The notes: generated by a model from the sequence alone, not told the origin. Shown: positions 12,001-23,311, counted from the stretch's first letter. The stretch is DNA of 62,000 bases from Zygnema cylindricum (GCA_037447655.1 JBBHKE010003316.1:1-62000), one strand, 5' to 3'. Translations and numbers: made by a program.

Positions 12001-12858
12001 CGATTGTTTTAAACTGATTCTGTTAGTAAACCAATCGTCTTCAACCATTTATATTAGTAAACTGACCGTTTTAAACGGATATACTTTTTTGCAGATTAAC
12101 GCGTTAACTGCGGCATCTGAGGCTGCCTGCCTCGTCTTAAGTGTAGATGAGACCGTTACAAACCCCAAGGTGAGTGACACCGAGTCACTTATTCTACCTT
12201 TTTTTCTTTCGTCGCGGTATTTTTCTTGTTATTTTATCTTCTTTATTTATGGTTTTTCTTTCGTTATTGAAAAGAACCATTCGGTGGGTGCTATGGCTTT
12301 GGACTATGGGCTACCTTTAGTATTTTTTCTTAAGATTTTTCTGCAGAGCCTTTTGGCAGTTTCTGATTGAGTAAATATGTCGTTTAGAAGGACACAGGAC
12401 TATTTACGGTTTACAACATATAAACTTTTTGCACAAATCGTGTAAAATGTATAAGCGTAATTGCCAATATTTATAAAATCTATAAGTCTATGCATAGTAG
12501 TGATGAAAATTTGACCTATTTGTATAATATACATGATGAGTCTATGCACAAAATTTATGAAAATCTTTCTTATTTGTATGAAATGATGAAGCTCACTGTT
12601 AAGGAAAATATCGCTTATTCGTATAAAATGTAATAAGTCTATGCATAGTGGTTCATGAAAAGTGTTGCCTGTGTGTATAAAATATGTCTGTTAACAATAT
12701 GAATGAAAATCTTCCTTATTTGGGTACAATGTGTTTTGAGTTTTCAGTCGGAGGCAGCCGAAGGTGGAGGTGGAGGTGGAGGAGGACGAGGAATGGGAGG
12801 CATGGGAGGCAGAGGGGGTGGAATGATGAGGGGACGAGGAAGGGGAATGCGGAGATAA
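6032..12858 (+). CDS. CCT7: T-complex protein 1 subunit eta, CCT7 (14 exons)
   Basis: Subunit of the cytosolic group II chaperonin CCT/TRiC, which folds actin, tubulin and other clients using ATP. Exons: 6032-6046, 6232-6489, 6796-6921, 7504-7707, 8713-8882, 9070-9205, 9542-9658, 10030-10149, 10720-10818, 10966-11055, 11209-11296, 11626-11714, 12095-12169, 12748-12858. They total 1698 nt in one frame, 565 residues, as expected for CCT7. Diagnostic blocks are [12 protein letters not shown], the ATPase motif [32 protein letters not shown]-region equivalent [35 protein letters not shown] and [20 protein letters not shown]. The C-terminus is an unusually long Gly/Arg tail ending GRGRGMRR. The exon 2 donor (GTCAGG) is weak but is fixed by the conserved DAE|VGDG junction. 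Confidence 0.96.
7076..7183. repeat. Long hairpin / short TIR element in CCT7 intron 3
   Basis: Two 40-nt arms (7076-7115 and 7144-7183) are perfect inverted repeats except for a 6-nt block in the middle. The arm begins ATTACTGGCGTTACTGGGCA and ends CAGTAATTGTACA. The loop is about 28 nt. It could be a very short MITE or a small-RNA hairpin. A diverged relative lies at 19034-19130. Confidence 0.7.
8420..8610. repeat. MITE-like repeat, family C, copy 2 (CCT7 intron 4)
   Basis: The ends are CTGCCCATCACTATTA and TAACTTCAATGGGCACTG, imperfect inverted repeats. The interior shares TGGACTACAAGTGG and CCACCTCTCTCTTCAC with other copies. It lies wholly within CCT7 intron 4. Confidence 0.65.
11930..12088. 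repeat. Intronic minisatellite, unit about 34 bp
   Basis: About four degenerate copies of a unit like GTTAGTAAACCGATTGTTTT lie in CCT7 intron 12 and run almost to the acceptor of exon 13. Confidence 0.7.
12420..12745. repeat. Intronic minisatellite, unit about 65-75 bp
   Basis: Repeats contain TTATTTGTATAAAAT, AGTCTATGCATAGT and ATGAAAATCTTCC in order, about four times, filling CCT7 intron 13 up to the acceptor of exon 14. Confidence 0.65.
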
Positions 12859-13414
12859 AGACAAAAGAAGAAAAACTTTACAGTAGAGTCAGATTTGATG
12901 GTTGCACACCATTTTTTGTTTCTCGAGTACTTTTTGGTTAGGCGGCTTTGAGTATTTGTGAATGTTGAAACAGAGAAGGAAGCGGAGCAAAAGTCGGTAT
13001 GAGAGGGAAAGTTGGTATGGGAGAGAAGGCATGAGAGGAAAACTTATGAGAGGAAAATTGGTGTGAGAGGGAAGGGCAGAAAGGGAGAAGTGAGGCTTGA
13101 TTTGGGGTATTGGCTCGTTAGGGTTTTTGGTTCGTCTAGGGAGTATATTGCCCCACATGCCTAATAATGGAATCTGCACGGATAACAAATCAATCTGAGA
13201 ATGTATGTTTTTCCTTATTGTTTGTAAAACACACACTATTTTTGGTTAACACTAGATGGAAGTGTGACACGCATTTTTCTTTATTTGTGGTACAGAACAA
13301 AAGTTTTTTCACTGAAAGATGGTTTGGTAAGACGGGGAAGGTTTTTGGTCCATGGTCCGGCAATTTTTCTTGACTATTTTTTTACAAATTGTTCGCTTGC
13401 TCAATTGATTCTGA
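12859..13414. other. CCT7 3' UTR and downstream spacer
   Basis: The sequence follows the CCT7 stop. A GAGAGGAAA-type purine-rich stretch lies at 12970-13090. No coding frame is recognised. Confidence 0.4.
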
Positions 13415-13846
13415 TAGTGTTGTGTATCGAAGGGCCCTTGCCGACATTCGATATGTACCTAGTTTTGGGTACCCAATAATGGATATATCGAGGAGCTTAG
13501 TATTGCGATATTTATGTGATATATTGGGTGATATCGTGATTCAATCGCGATATATGGAAGTGAAGCTAAATCAAACAAAAATTCAAAAGCATCCCCCCCG
13601 CCCCCCCCCCCCCCCGTGACGCGCGATCAGTAATTGATGGGGGGGAGGGGGGGGGGGGGAATTTTTCTGTACGATTTTCCAAAGATAGTCTGTACGATTT
13701 ACTGGACTAGATCTGTACTGACACCCACCTTTTACCAAATATATCACGATATAATTTGTTGGTTTCGGTGCGATTTATTAAGGCCTCTAACCGGTTGATT
13801 TGATATATCAAATATAGCGATATGATTCTACCTGGTACACGATGTT
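13415..13846. mobile_element. TIR element, family D, copy 2
   Basis: Left end AGTGTTGTGTATCGA, right end a decayed GGTACACGATGTTAG. The interior has GATATATCG-type words. It contains a poly-C run followed about 30 nt later by a poly-G run (13590-13661), which together can form a C/G hairpin. Confidence 0.4.
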
Positions 13847-14073
13847 AGATTCTGAAATATAATGGTTCTAAAAAATACTGCGACGGTATATTGTATTTCT
13901 GCTTATTGGCTCTGTGATGTTCTCGTAGGTATTTACTTGCTGGGTATTTAATCTCTAAGAGCAGATTGATCTGAAGACCTCCAAAAGTGGAACCGCTTGT
14001 GATGATACATGGTCGAATATAGTGTGTATTTCGACACTGTTGCAACAATCGAAGTCATCAAGGTGTTTTTACT

Positions 14074-14833
14074 AGTGTTGTGTATCTGTAAAAAACTTAT
14101 CGCGATAATACCGATACTGATAGTTATCGGTTATCGAACGGTCAGAGGTCCCGATATATCGGTGTGGGACCAACAAATTCCATATCGGCGATAACTTTTT
14201 AAAAATATAGTATGCGTACAATAGTACTATATAACATACTGTAGTATATTATTTTCATTATATAGCGTGGAATGCCACGTATAAGAATCTGTTTCGCGTA
14301 TCTATTTAACTAAATTTTTTTACGGACAGCGCTGCACATAAACGTAGACAATATATGTTAATACTTTATTGTTATAAAACTATACTATCGAAACGAAAAA
14401 ATAAAAAACATTGTAAAATTTATGAATCAAACTTTTTCCAAAAAAAGGACTGAAAGAAGCAAACGAACACAACTGTCAGACTGCCGCCATTTCCAGATGC
14501 CATATTTTGAAAATTCTGGCAGGAATTTTGAAAACCCCCTTAAATTAGGAATAATCGCGATTTTTTACCGGAATCGGGAGTAAGGGGGTCCGCTACGCGT
14601 CCGGGGAATACGACGTACAGTTGCGTGTGCAGGCCGTACATTTATATGTACGGTCCGTACAGTTATCGCCGATAGTTATCGTTATCGGCATTATCGCCGA
14701 TAAGTACCCGATATGATCGGCTACTTATCGGCGATAAGACCGATGTCGATATATCGTACCAATATATCGATTATCGGGAACCCGAAAAAAGGTCCGTATC
14801 GGTTATCGGTAAATCCTTACGATACACAACACT
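14074..14833. mobile_element. TIR element, family D, copy 3
   Basis: The ends are AGTGTTGTGTATC and GATACACAACACT. The interior near both ends is packed with TTATCGG/CCGATAA words and with GTACGG/CCGTAC words. At 760 bp it is the longest copy and has no plausible ORF. Confidence 0.6.
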
Positions 14834-15104
14834 ACTTTTTACAATATCATTATGAGGGAAAGAACAGGCCTAACATGTACGGAAGCCCCCATGCGGTCTC
14901 CATGCACCCGCGGGTTTCCAAAGCATAACAATTAATGAATATGGTTGAGCCCCTAATGGATGACAACTAATTGTTTCGCACTTAATGAGGGAATGCTCTA
15001 TTCGTCAAATATCGCAGTTATAAAAAAAAAATCATGGGAAAAAATGCATAGGAATCTGGCATAACTTATGACTACTAAGGGAAAGAAAATCAAAAAAAGC
15101 AGTA

Positions 15105-15636
15105 CACCGTAAATCTTTTAGCGTTAATACTGCTAATTTGGCCCCCCAAATTTTGACCCTTGAACCCAAAATATAATGAATAACTCTAATTGTTTTTTTT
15201 ACGTTAATATAGGTAGTGTTTTATTCGCGTTAATAACTCTAATTTGGACAGTTTTTAACTATTGTAGTGTACGAAATGTGTCAGTCCGTACTAAAATTGA
15301 TCCTTATTTTGTACAATTGTATAGAAAGAGTGTCAGATAAAGGCGCCGACACGCGAATGTGAGTGCGCCGACACGGAAAAGCACACTCAGGTTTGATTCT
15401 TAGTGATAAAGATGGGGGGAAATCAGGCGAACCTGTTATCACATGTTGAAACGCCGACTATGTGATCATATGCTATACCGGCTACAATATAGGGAAAATG
15501 TACCCAAATGAGAGATATGCATAAGCTAGAGTTGTTTTTTATTGGCCTTGAACCCAAAATAGAATTAACAACACTAATTGTTTTTTTACACTAATTATTT
15601 CTTAACACTAATAGCGATTCAAGATGTACTACGGTG
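15105..15636. mobile_element. TA-flanked TIR element related to family A
   Basis: It starts TA|CACCGTAAATCTTTTAGCG and ends with TAATAGCGATTCAAG...ACGGTG|TA-like sequence. It shares CACCGT...ACGGTG termini with the two family A copies, but the interior is different or decayed. Confidence 0.4.
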
Positions 15637-15838
15637 TACTGTACAGCATGTATAAAACACTAAAGTGAAAAAAATACACAGAACGGCATTGTAGCGTACT
15701 GTATTTTGCTAGAATTGTAAACTTGATCTACGATCTGTTTTTTTTTTTTTTTTGTTTTCGTAAAAGCTTTGTCGTTATTATAAAGCAAAACAGTAAAAAG
15801 AAAAGTACAAGTACTGTCATGTGCTGTACAGTACAGTA

Positions 15839-16425
15839 CACCATCGATCGTATTTAGCGTGTTGAACACTAATTCGGCGCCCCTAAATTTTGAGGGTTTT
15901 ACCTAAAATAGGGTAAAGGATACTAATTTTTCCTGTACGCTAATTACGAGATGAACAATTAGTGTACACCATTTTAATTTATGTATATTTTTATTAGTGT
16001 GGAGTACGGAACGTGTCGGCTGGTATAAAAATGTACTTTTTTATCATACTAGTACGGATATTTTAATAAAATCTCTGCTATCACACGAAAAAAACTGCCC
16101 TGTGAATTAAATAATTTCATATTTGTACCTGTTTTAGTGTACATTTGTTTGTCGCGTATTGTCTACACCCTAAAAAACCGAAATTAGAGTTAGGAATTAA
16201 TTAGAGTGAAAGTATGCGACAGTGTACGAATTGTCAGAATCTGTAATTTTACCTATATTAATGTGGATATCCTCTCGACAAATCAGCTGTACCCATATTG
16301 GCGTACGTTGAAAAATTAGTGTATAACATTTTTTTTCGAAATCCTTCTAAGTCAAAATTAGTGTACATGACACTAAATTATTCTACACACTAATAATTTC
16401 TACACGCTAAATACGATCGACGGTG
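15839..16425. mobile_element. TA-flanked TIR element, family A, copy 1
   Basis: Termini are CACCATCGATCGTATTTAGC and GCTAAATACGATCGACGGTG, flanked by TA on both sides, the target-site signature of Tc1/mariner-like transposition. The whole 587-bp element is collinear with 22759-23311. There is no transposase ORF. Confidence 0.75.
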
Positions 16426-16727
16426 TACTGTACTTGCTAGAATCGAAACTAGACCTATGATTTGTTTTAATAAAAAAACAACGCACAGACACAGATTCAT
16501 AGATTTTTGTCACAGATTCGGACCTCGCGTGTCAAATCGTACGGCTATGACGTGGCTATCTGGTAGCCCTCTCATGAACAAGTCCTCGCTGTGCGCCCAC
16601 GTTCAGCCACGTCTCCTCTATTTCCTCGACACTTTCATGTACTGCCCAGACTTCCCTTTTCCTCTTAAACAAACTGGTGTAACTTTCATGCAGCAATATT
16701 CTTTTGCCTGTACATCTCCTCAAAACC
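16426..16727. promoter_or_regulatory. Upstream region of the PPD4-like gene
   Basis: This interval lies between a TIR element and the ATG at 16728 and should hold the promoter and 5' UTR. I see no clear TATA box. The start context is AAACCATGG. Confidence 0.4.
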
Positions 16728-19700
16728 ATGGCTCTTTCTTCCATGGCTGCCGGAAAACTCCAAGCTACTCTACAAACTGCATTTTCTCTCAGAACAAGTT
16801 TGTCATCCCTCTCTGAAGACTCTCTTGAGAAGACTTCTCGGCTGGGCTGTTCCAAACCTCCGGCAGCTCATCCTGGACTTGCTGTGAGAGCTGCATCGCA
16901 AGATACCGATTCTGATTTTAATGAAGCGTCACCTCGATCAAGAATAGCTGGTCTGCGCGATACTTATTCTGGCGTTAATAATGAAGTGTCACGTCGATCA
17001 GTTTTTGGCGTTTGTTTGGCTGCTGCTGCTGCTGCAGTTCTTCTGCAGGATGAGCAATCGGCGTTAGCTATTACAGCAAGCAGTGCAGTAGCAGGACGTA
17101 TTCCTGGTCTATCAGATCCTGATGCAGATGGTGAGTTCAACAGCCTGTATTATTAACAAACCGTATATATTTACTTATTTATGCTTTATCCAGATGCAGA
17201 TGGTGTGGTTAACAAATTATATCTTCAGACTTTATTTTCAGTCTTTCTGTGTCTCATACAGAGTCAGTTGACGTGCTTCTTTTTATCTTTGATTTTTTGT
17301 ATCTTTACTTATTTATGCTTTATCCAGTCGAAGACGGCGTGCTGAATAAGCGGTATCTCTAGTTACGTGTGTCTTATACAGAATCAGATAATGTGTATAA
17401 AACACTAAATGTTTAACGAACTGTATCTTTACTTATTCCTGCTTTATGTAGTTGCAGATGGTTTGTATAATCGACTATATCTCTGTTTAACGTAATTTTT
17501 GGTCCAAGTCCTAGCGCAGTTGATGAGGTTATACGCCATGTCTACACCTTTTCAATTTTCTCACGGAGTAGCTTGCAGTTTTTGCTTGTTCTGTATTGTG
17601 CTCAGAGAAGCTGGTTAACTTTCTGGAGGTGTTTCTGTTTGTTTATTTCATCATTTTTTAACTTTCCTATTTCCTGTTTCATGTTTCCCGTCTCCCCTTT
17701 CTTGCATTTCACTTTTATTGTTTTTTTCCCCTCCCTTTCTGTTGGTATTGTATTTTCGTGTAGAGATAATTTTATTTTATTTTTCTTGTCTATCCTTGGC
17801 AAGGGGTTCGAAGTCTTTCTTAGAAAAATCAGCAAATGAAACTGAATTTGGGGGTTTTCTGTTCTCTTTCCTATGTTCCTTTTGAATTTGTTTTTTGTGT
17901 GATGGTATTTTTTTTATTCACTAAGATGGTAGGCCAGACACCCAGGAGAAAGCATTAGGATAAATTTTGGATTTTTTTGTTGCACTGTTCTCTCTTTTTT
18001 GGTTTTTTGTTTTTTTATTTATTTTCTGCAGAGGATATTTGCAGAAAACCTTAGACGTCTTGTTACTTTCAGAATATAGAATCAATGGAGAGAAAATTCA
18101 CTGCACACTACATTCTGGATTTCAGTGTAACTGTTTCTCAAATTGGATTTTGGGAGTATACCCAGAAGTAGAATGGGTGGTCGGTTCTGGCCAAACATTC
18201 AAGTTTAAAAATTAAAATTTCACACATTCAAGTTCAAGTCTTACAGATTTTAATTTTACAGATTCAATTTTTACATATTCAAATTAAAGTTTCAAGTCTC
18301 ACACACTCAAACTCAAGTTTAAAGATATTTATGTTTGACAGGTTCTAGTTTTACATAATCAAATTCAAGTTTTTTTAGGTTGAAGTTTGATGGTTAAATT
18401 CAAGTTTCACAGGTTCAAGTTTTGCATGTTGAAATTCAAGTTCGACGGATGGGCTCTTTGATGCTGTTATTGGCTGAGATGAACCCCAATTTGCTGTTTA
18501 TGCGCGATTAATGTTTTTGTGTTTATTTTTGTATGCTCATCTGTGTTTGTTAATGGATTTCTATTCATGTTTTTATGTTTGCTCATAAAAATACACTTGT
18601 CTTGCGCTCTATGTTCTTGCAGGTTTGAGAACTTACAAGCGGCCTGAAGGAAAATCGGGCGGCCATGGTATTGGCTGGAGTGAGGTTATTCCATACAGCT
18701 TCAAAGTGCCTACAGAGTGGGAAGAGGTAACTGCTTTTTTCTTCTTGCCCAATGTGATGACAGATCCTGTTTACATTCTGGTTTGTTTGGGATTGTTTTT
18801 TGAATGTTTGTGCATGTCTAGTTCTATACCCCAACCATTTGCTGGATTTTTACTCAAATAAAGATTTTTGAGGGCAAATGATATATTGCTGAATTCATTT
18901 TTCAGGAATTGTTGGCGTGGAGGCCCTTGAGCCCGTTTTAGAAATTAGTTACTTTTATTTCCTCTTTGTTATCACGAGCTAATCGTCTGCATTGGTTCAG
19001 TTTCCTGAACAGGGAACTTATACGCATATGTACATTGTCCAGTAATCACTGTAATTGTGTAGAAAAATATATTTCTTTTACATAGTTAAGACCGTTTTCT
19101 ATATGTGTTACTGGGTTAGTAATGCCAGATACAGAGCTTGTTTAATTCCGCTGTTAATGTTCTCTTCTTTATGATTGGGACTGCGACTAGTATTTTTGGC
19201 CTAGGTAGTTTCCGCGATAGCTTTTGTAAATTATCAAGCAAAACTTCAAAATATTATTATTATACAGTTCATGACCTGTGATGCACGGCGTTTTATTTTT
19301 TTTTGTTGAAACCAGGTCAGTGAGGTTTAGAGAATTCGTTGTTGTTCTAAACTTGTTTGTCTGTACTTGACCATCAAACCTATGGGAGTATTATAGTTAA
19401 ACCAATACCAACTGCTTTAGGTCATGAGGCCTCTTAGCTATAATTGCTCTATTTTGGTATTCATTTTTTGGTTTTATCAAATGAGGTTAACTTGAAAGAA
19501 AAACATGTCTGTAACAGTTTTATGCATTATTGTTACCTTTATGGTATCGTTTTGATCTTTATGCTTTAAGTAACATCAATACGGGAGTTTTGTGTTTTCA
19601 ATGTCTTTTCCTTCTTGACTTCGGATAAATTCGTTCTTTTGCCAATCCTCCAGATTCGCCCTTTGTTTTAAAGTCGTTATGTCTTTTTTTCTGAAAATGT

Positions 19701-19884
19701 TTTTTCTGTTCATCGTTATGGCTTCCTTTCTTTTGCTGATGTTCCTCGAAAAATTTCGCTCTCATTTTTGCCTGGGCCTGTTGTCTTTTTTTTTTGGTTC
19801 TATCCAGGTGCCTGTGTCTATTGCGGATCTTGGTGGCACAGAAATTGATTTACGTTTTACAAACTCTAAAGCTGGAAACATTAG
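16728..19884 (+). CDS. PPD4: PsbP-domain protein 4-like thylakoid lumen protein, 5' part (truncated at gap)
   Basis: Predicted thylakoid lumen protein of the PsbP-domain family, closest in my recollection to the plant PPD4 type; the family includes photosystem II accessory factors, and this member's exact role is unclear. Exons: 16728-17130, 18623-18726, 19808-19884 and onward. The N-terminus is a bipartite transit peptide: a Ser/Ala-rich stroma-targeting part, then a twin-arginine signal (SRRSVFGVCLAAAAAAVLL) ending SALA. The mature part has GRIPGLSDPDADG, LRTYKRPEGKSGGHGIGWSE, VIPYSFKVPTEWEE and VPVSIADLGGTEIDLRF, then stops at ten Ns. About 130 C-terminal residues should follow but are absent after the gap, so the locus is misjoined or the rest lies in unplaced sequence. 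Confidence 0.88.
17120..17490 (+). repeat. Tandem copies of PPD4-like exon 1 3' end in intron 1
   Basis: The exon end GATGCAGATG|GTGAG is followed in the intron by three degenerate repeats (near 17190, 17328 and 17450). Each holds a TTTACTTATTTATGCTTTAT-like leader, then CAGATGCAGATGGTGTG, CAGTCGAAGACGGCGTG or TAGTTGCAGATGGTTTG. Unit length is about 110-130 bp. Confidence 0.75.
18190..18455. repeat. Minisatellite of TTCAAGTTT-type units
   Basis: Short AT-rich units such as TCAAGTTTCACAGGTTCAAG are repeated with drift in intron 1 of the PPD4-like gene. Confidence 0.7.
19034..19130. repeat. Diverged relative of the 7076 hairpin
   Basis: It starts CCAGTAATCACTGTAATTGT and ends TTACTGGGTTAGTAATGCCAG, a decayed inverted repeat resembling the arms of the CCT7-intron hairpin. 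It lies in intron 2 of the PPD4-like gene. Confidence 0.45.
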
Positions 19885-19894
19885 NNNNNNNNNN
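19885..19894. other. Assembly gap (10 N)
   Basis: Ten Ns interrupt exon 3 of the PPD4-like gene. The sequence to the right does not continue the protein, so ten bases is unlikely to be the true gap size. Confidence 0.99.
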
Positions 19895-20574
19895 CAGTTA
19901 AATACTAGGCTGACTACACGTGCCGCTTTTATATTAAAATCAGCGCTTTTTTGTAACTGCGATGTGGCACTTAACGATAATGTGGCACTTAGCGATAATC
20001 GCACAACCTGCGATTAACTCCATGGGACAAATAAATCCGTTTAAGAGTTTATCTTAAATTGTAAGATTTACAAAGATGTGCAATAAGATTACGGGACAGC
20101 GTGAATATCTTTTCTGTACTTTTCTTCTTGAAAAAGTACAAAAAATACGTCTCTGACAGACCGTACACCACACTATTTATAATGGCACTTTATTGGAGTC
20201 ATGAATCCTATTTAATGGGCTACCTCAAATAACGTGTAGAAACATTTAGAATGTTAAATTCTATTTGAGAATTTGCCTAAATAAACAGGGTACCTCAATT
20301 AGCGTCCAACACGCTAATAGCGATTCACGGTGTAATAGCAATTCACGGTGTAGCGTCAATGTTTTTTCGCGACTAAAATTATATTTTCGCCGTGCACATC
20401 AGTCGGATCATAAATTGACGGATGCGATGGAATCCTCGAAACTAGACCGGAAAAAAAAATCAGATTTGTGCAGCGAGAAAAAGGTGATTTAGGTTGTGAA
20501 AAAACATTAGGGGTACCATCGTGCTTTTTAATTCAGTCTGTTATTCTTCACACCCGGCTGCAACTAAGAATGTC
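19895..20574. other. Repeat-rich spacer after the gap
   Basis: It contains isolated termini of the CACCGTGAATCGC type near 20318-20345, but no complete element and no gene. Confidence 0.4.
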
Positions 20575-20745
20575 AGTGTAATGTGTATGTAATGTGTATG
20601 TAATGTGTATGCAATGTGTATGCAATGTGTATGCAATGTGTATGTAATGTGTATGTAATGTGTATGTAATTTGTATGTAATGTGCATGTATCATGTATGT
20701 AATGTGTTTGTAATGTGTATGTAACATGTATATAATGTGTAAGTA
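20575..20745. repeat. 11-bp minisatellite
   Basis: About fifteen copies of AATGTGTATGT with single-base variants. Antisense frames through it look like His/Tyr/Thr repeats and are not genes. Confidence 0.9.
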
Positions 20746-20889
20746 ATCTCTTATGTGACCTGATATGCCATAGAAATCGGGCAAAAATCCATTCCAAAAT
20801 CAATAACGCTTAAACAAGTTTCAATATACACACATAAATTTTATATACCAATTGCGTAACTAACCTTCCTATTTCAAATGGTGGTTTAA

Positions 20890-22320
20890 GCTTGAGTCTC
20901 GTGGCTACATTTAAAGTGGCGAGATATTTAGGTAGTTCAGTTTTGGTGGCCTCTACCATCATGGCACGTGTTACTGTTAATGATGTCCACGTTTTGGCCC
21001 AAGTCATCCCAAAAGTGGAGGAACTCCTACTTCCATTGGCCCAAGTCATCCCAAAAGTGGAGGAACTCCTACTTCCATTGGCCCAAGTCATCCCAAAAGT
21101 GGAGGAACTACTACTTCTATTTCATGAGGCTGTACTTTTACTGCTTTAGGCGCGAAAACAGGTTCCACCTTTTCCCTCTTTTATTATAGATAACACCTCT
21201 CTTATTATACATAACACCTTCAATCTGCAACGACTCGTATCTAAGAAATTGGCAATTGTTGAATTCCAAGATATAATAGACACGCTACCTTTTTTTTCAA
21301 TTGTGTGCTCGTTTAGGTTAATGTTCTAGATTGGGGGTTGGTGCATCACATCATTTTTTTGGCATTACTTTAAACAAATGACTAATTTACATCAACTTTA
21401 TGTCTACACTTGTTTTGGCAGACCCTTTGGTTTTTGGGTGCCCCCACTGTCTTTGCAACAAGCCTATTCACTTGAAAGAGTGTGGTTTTCTTTGTTGTTA
21501 CGTGGGGGGGGGAGGGAGGAGGGGAGAGTGTATTGTTGTACGTGATTTGGTTCAACATGCAATTATTGCAATCGACAACGAAATAAGCTACACCGTGAAA
21601 CGAGAGGTTTCTCATACATATTCCTCCTTGCTCCCATTGGTAGTCGAAGTCCTTGAGTTTACTTGATTTTCCACCACAAGGCTATAAGGAGCTACTGTGA
21701 TGTGGTCCTCACGGATCCGACCAGGACCCACATTCTCTCACATGCGACATGACATACTGGCGTGGCGGATCAAGGCGCAATGACTTTTAAGAAAAGAGTT
21801 TACACTCGCCGAGACTGAAGAGTCGTTTGTCCCATTTGGTGCGAAATTTTCAGCTCTCTGAAAAACTCGTTTGATGATTTTCTCCACTATTGTATTAACA
21901 AAATATTTGAATCCAAAGGTTTAGGGGGTCCTCCCTCGAGCATTCTCGTTGCTTTTTAAAGTCAATATGTATCGGTTGCCCTTCAAAGAGAGCAAGCTAC
22001 GACCATTCTACGACAAAGCACGGTGGGCGATGATAGGCGAAGCCTCCCATATATTCCACCACAGGATCTAGTCCACATCCAAGATCTTACGTGTTGTGGA
22101 CTTTAGTAGGGGTGTGGTTTGTCACGTATTGTGTAATCACCTTTGGTATATTTGTTTAGTGTTGTTGGTTTCCTACATTAATTAGACTTTACTCTTTCGT
22201 TTATTTTATTTTACTTAGTCTCCTCCTAGCTTTTGTAGTCTTTAAATGCTAATTTTTTACCTCTTTTCTATCTTGAAGGTTTTTTCCATCACACTTTTTG
22301 CAATAAAGTTTTCCCTTTAG
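20890..22320 (+). pseudogene. Decayed RT element, C-terminal part (copy B)
   Basis: The frame at 20892 reads like the post-RT region of copy C (ARYLGSSVLVASTIMARVTV), followed by three in-frame 42-bp repeats at about 20996-21121 encoding LAQVIPKVEELLLP. Then come a zinc-binding-like CPHCLCNKPIHLKECGFLCC block and YTVKREVSHTY. The end resembles the conserved element terminus (IPPQDLVHIQDL, near 22050-22105), followed by an AATAAA-bearing tail. There are many stops and shifts, so it is inactive. Confidence 0.6.
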
Positions 22321-22758
22321 ATTGAGTCTTTAAAATTTTGTAGGGATGACTTGTAGAAAAAGACATGTTGTATTTGTGTATAGTAGGTATGGCAACCGTG
22401 GGTTGCATTCGGTTATGATTATATAAAAGGAAAATTATAAAATCGACACCAATAAATACTTATTGGCGACTAGGCCGTTATGACGCCAAATAACGATACA
22501 CGGTGTTGTGCCATATTGCACACCTAGGAAGAATATGTGTTGGCAGCTATCGACAAATCTCATGCCTCATATCATTTCTTCTCGCTTCTACATGTTTCCT
22601 TGCCATTTACGATTTCTCCAATGAAGTGGACCCAAGTTCGCTGTGCTGCAATACCAGCACTAATATTTTGGAGAGCAATTAGGCGCACTGTGGATTTTCT
22701 TAGGCGCACTGTGGATTTTATTAGGCGCACTACTGAAGTGATTTCCTTACGTGCACTA

Positions 22759-23311
22759 CACCGTCGATCGTATTTAGCGTGTTGAACACTAATTTGGCGT
22801 CCCTAAATTTTGAGGGTTTTACCTATAATAGGGTAAATGATACTAAATTTTCCTGTACGCTAATTACGAGAAGAACAATTAGTGTACACCATTTTAATTT
22901 ATGTTTTTTTTATTAGTGTGGAGTACGAAACGTGTTGGTTGTGTATAAAAATGTACTTTCTAATTGTACAAGTACGGATGAATATGATACAACCACAATT
23001 CAGTGTTATATTTAATAGATTTCATACTTTTACTTGTTTTAGTGTACATTTATTTGTCGCGTGACCAAAATTAGAGTTAGGAATTAATTAGAGTGAGAGT
23101 ATGCGACAGTGTACGAATTGTCAGAATTTGTACTTTTACCTATATTAGTATGAATATCCTCTCGACAAATCACGTGTACCCATATTGGCGTTCGTTGAAA
23201 AATTAGTGTATAACTTTTTTTTCGAAATTTTTCTAAGTTAAAATTAGTGTACATGACACTAAATTATTCTACACACTAATAATTTTTACACGCTAAATAC
23301 GATCGACGGTG
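22759..23311. mobile_element. TA-flanked TIR element, family A, copy 2
   Basis: Termini CACCGTCGATCGTATTTAGC and GCTAAATACGATCGACGGTG are flanked by TA. It is collinear with 15839-16425 with small indels. This copy keeps the cleaner left end, so it may be the younger insertion. Confidence 0.78.

Noticed and set aside
16704-16727. Upstream extension of the PPD4-like start
   Set aside because: The extension begins at a TTG codon; the first ATG is at 16728 in a good AAACCATGG context followed by a typical transit peptide.
20548-20803. His/Tyr/Thr-repeat open frames on the minus strand
   Set aside because: They translate an 11-bp minisatellite.
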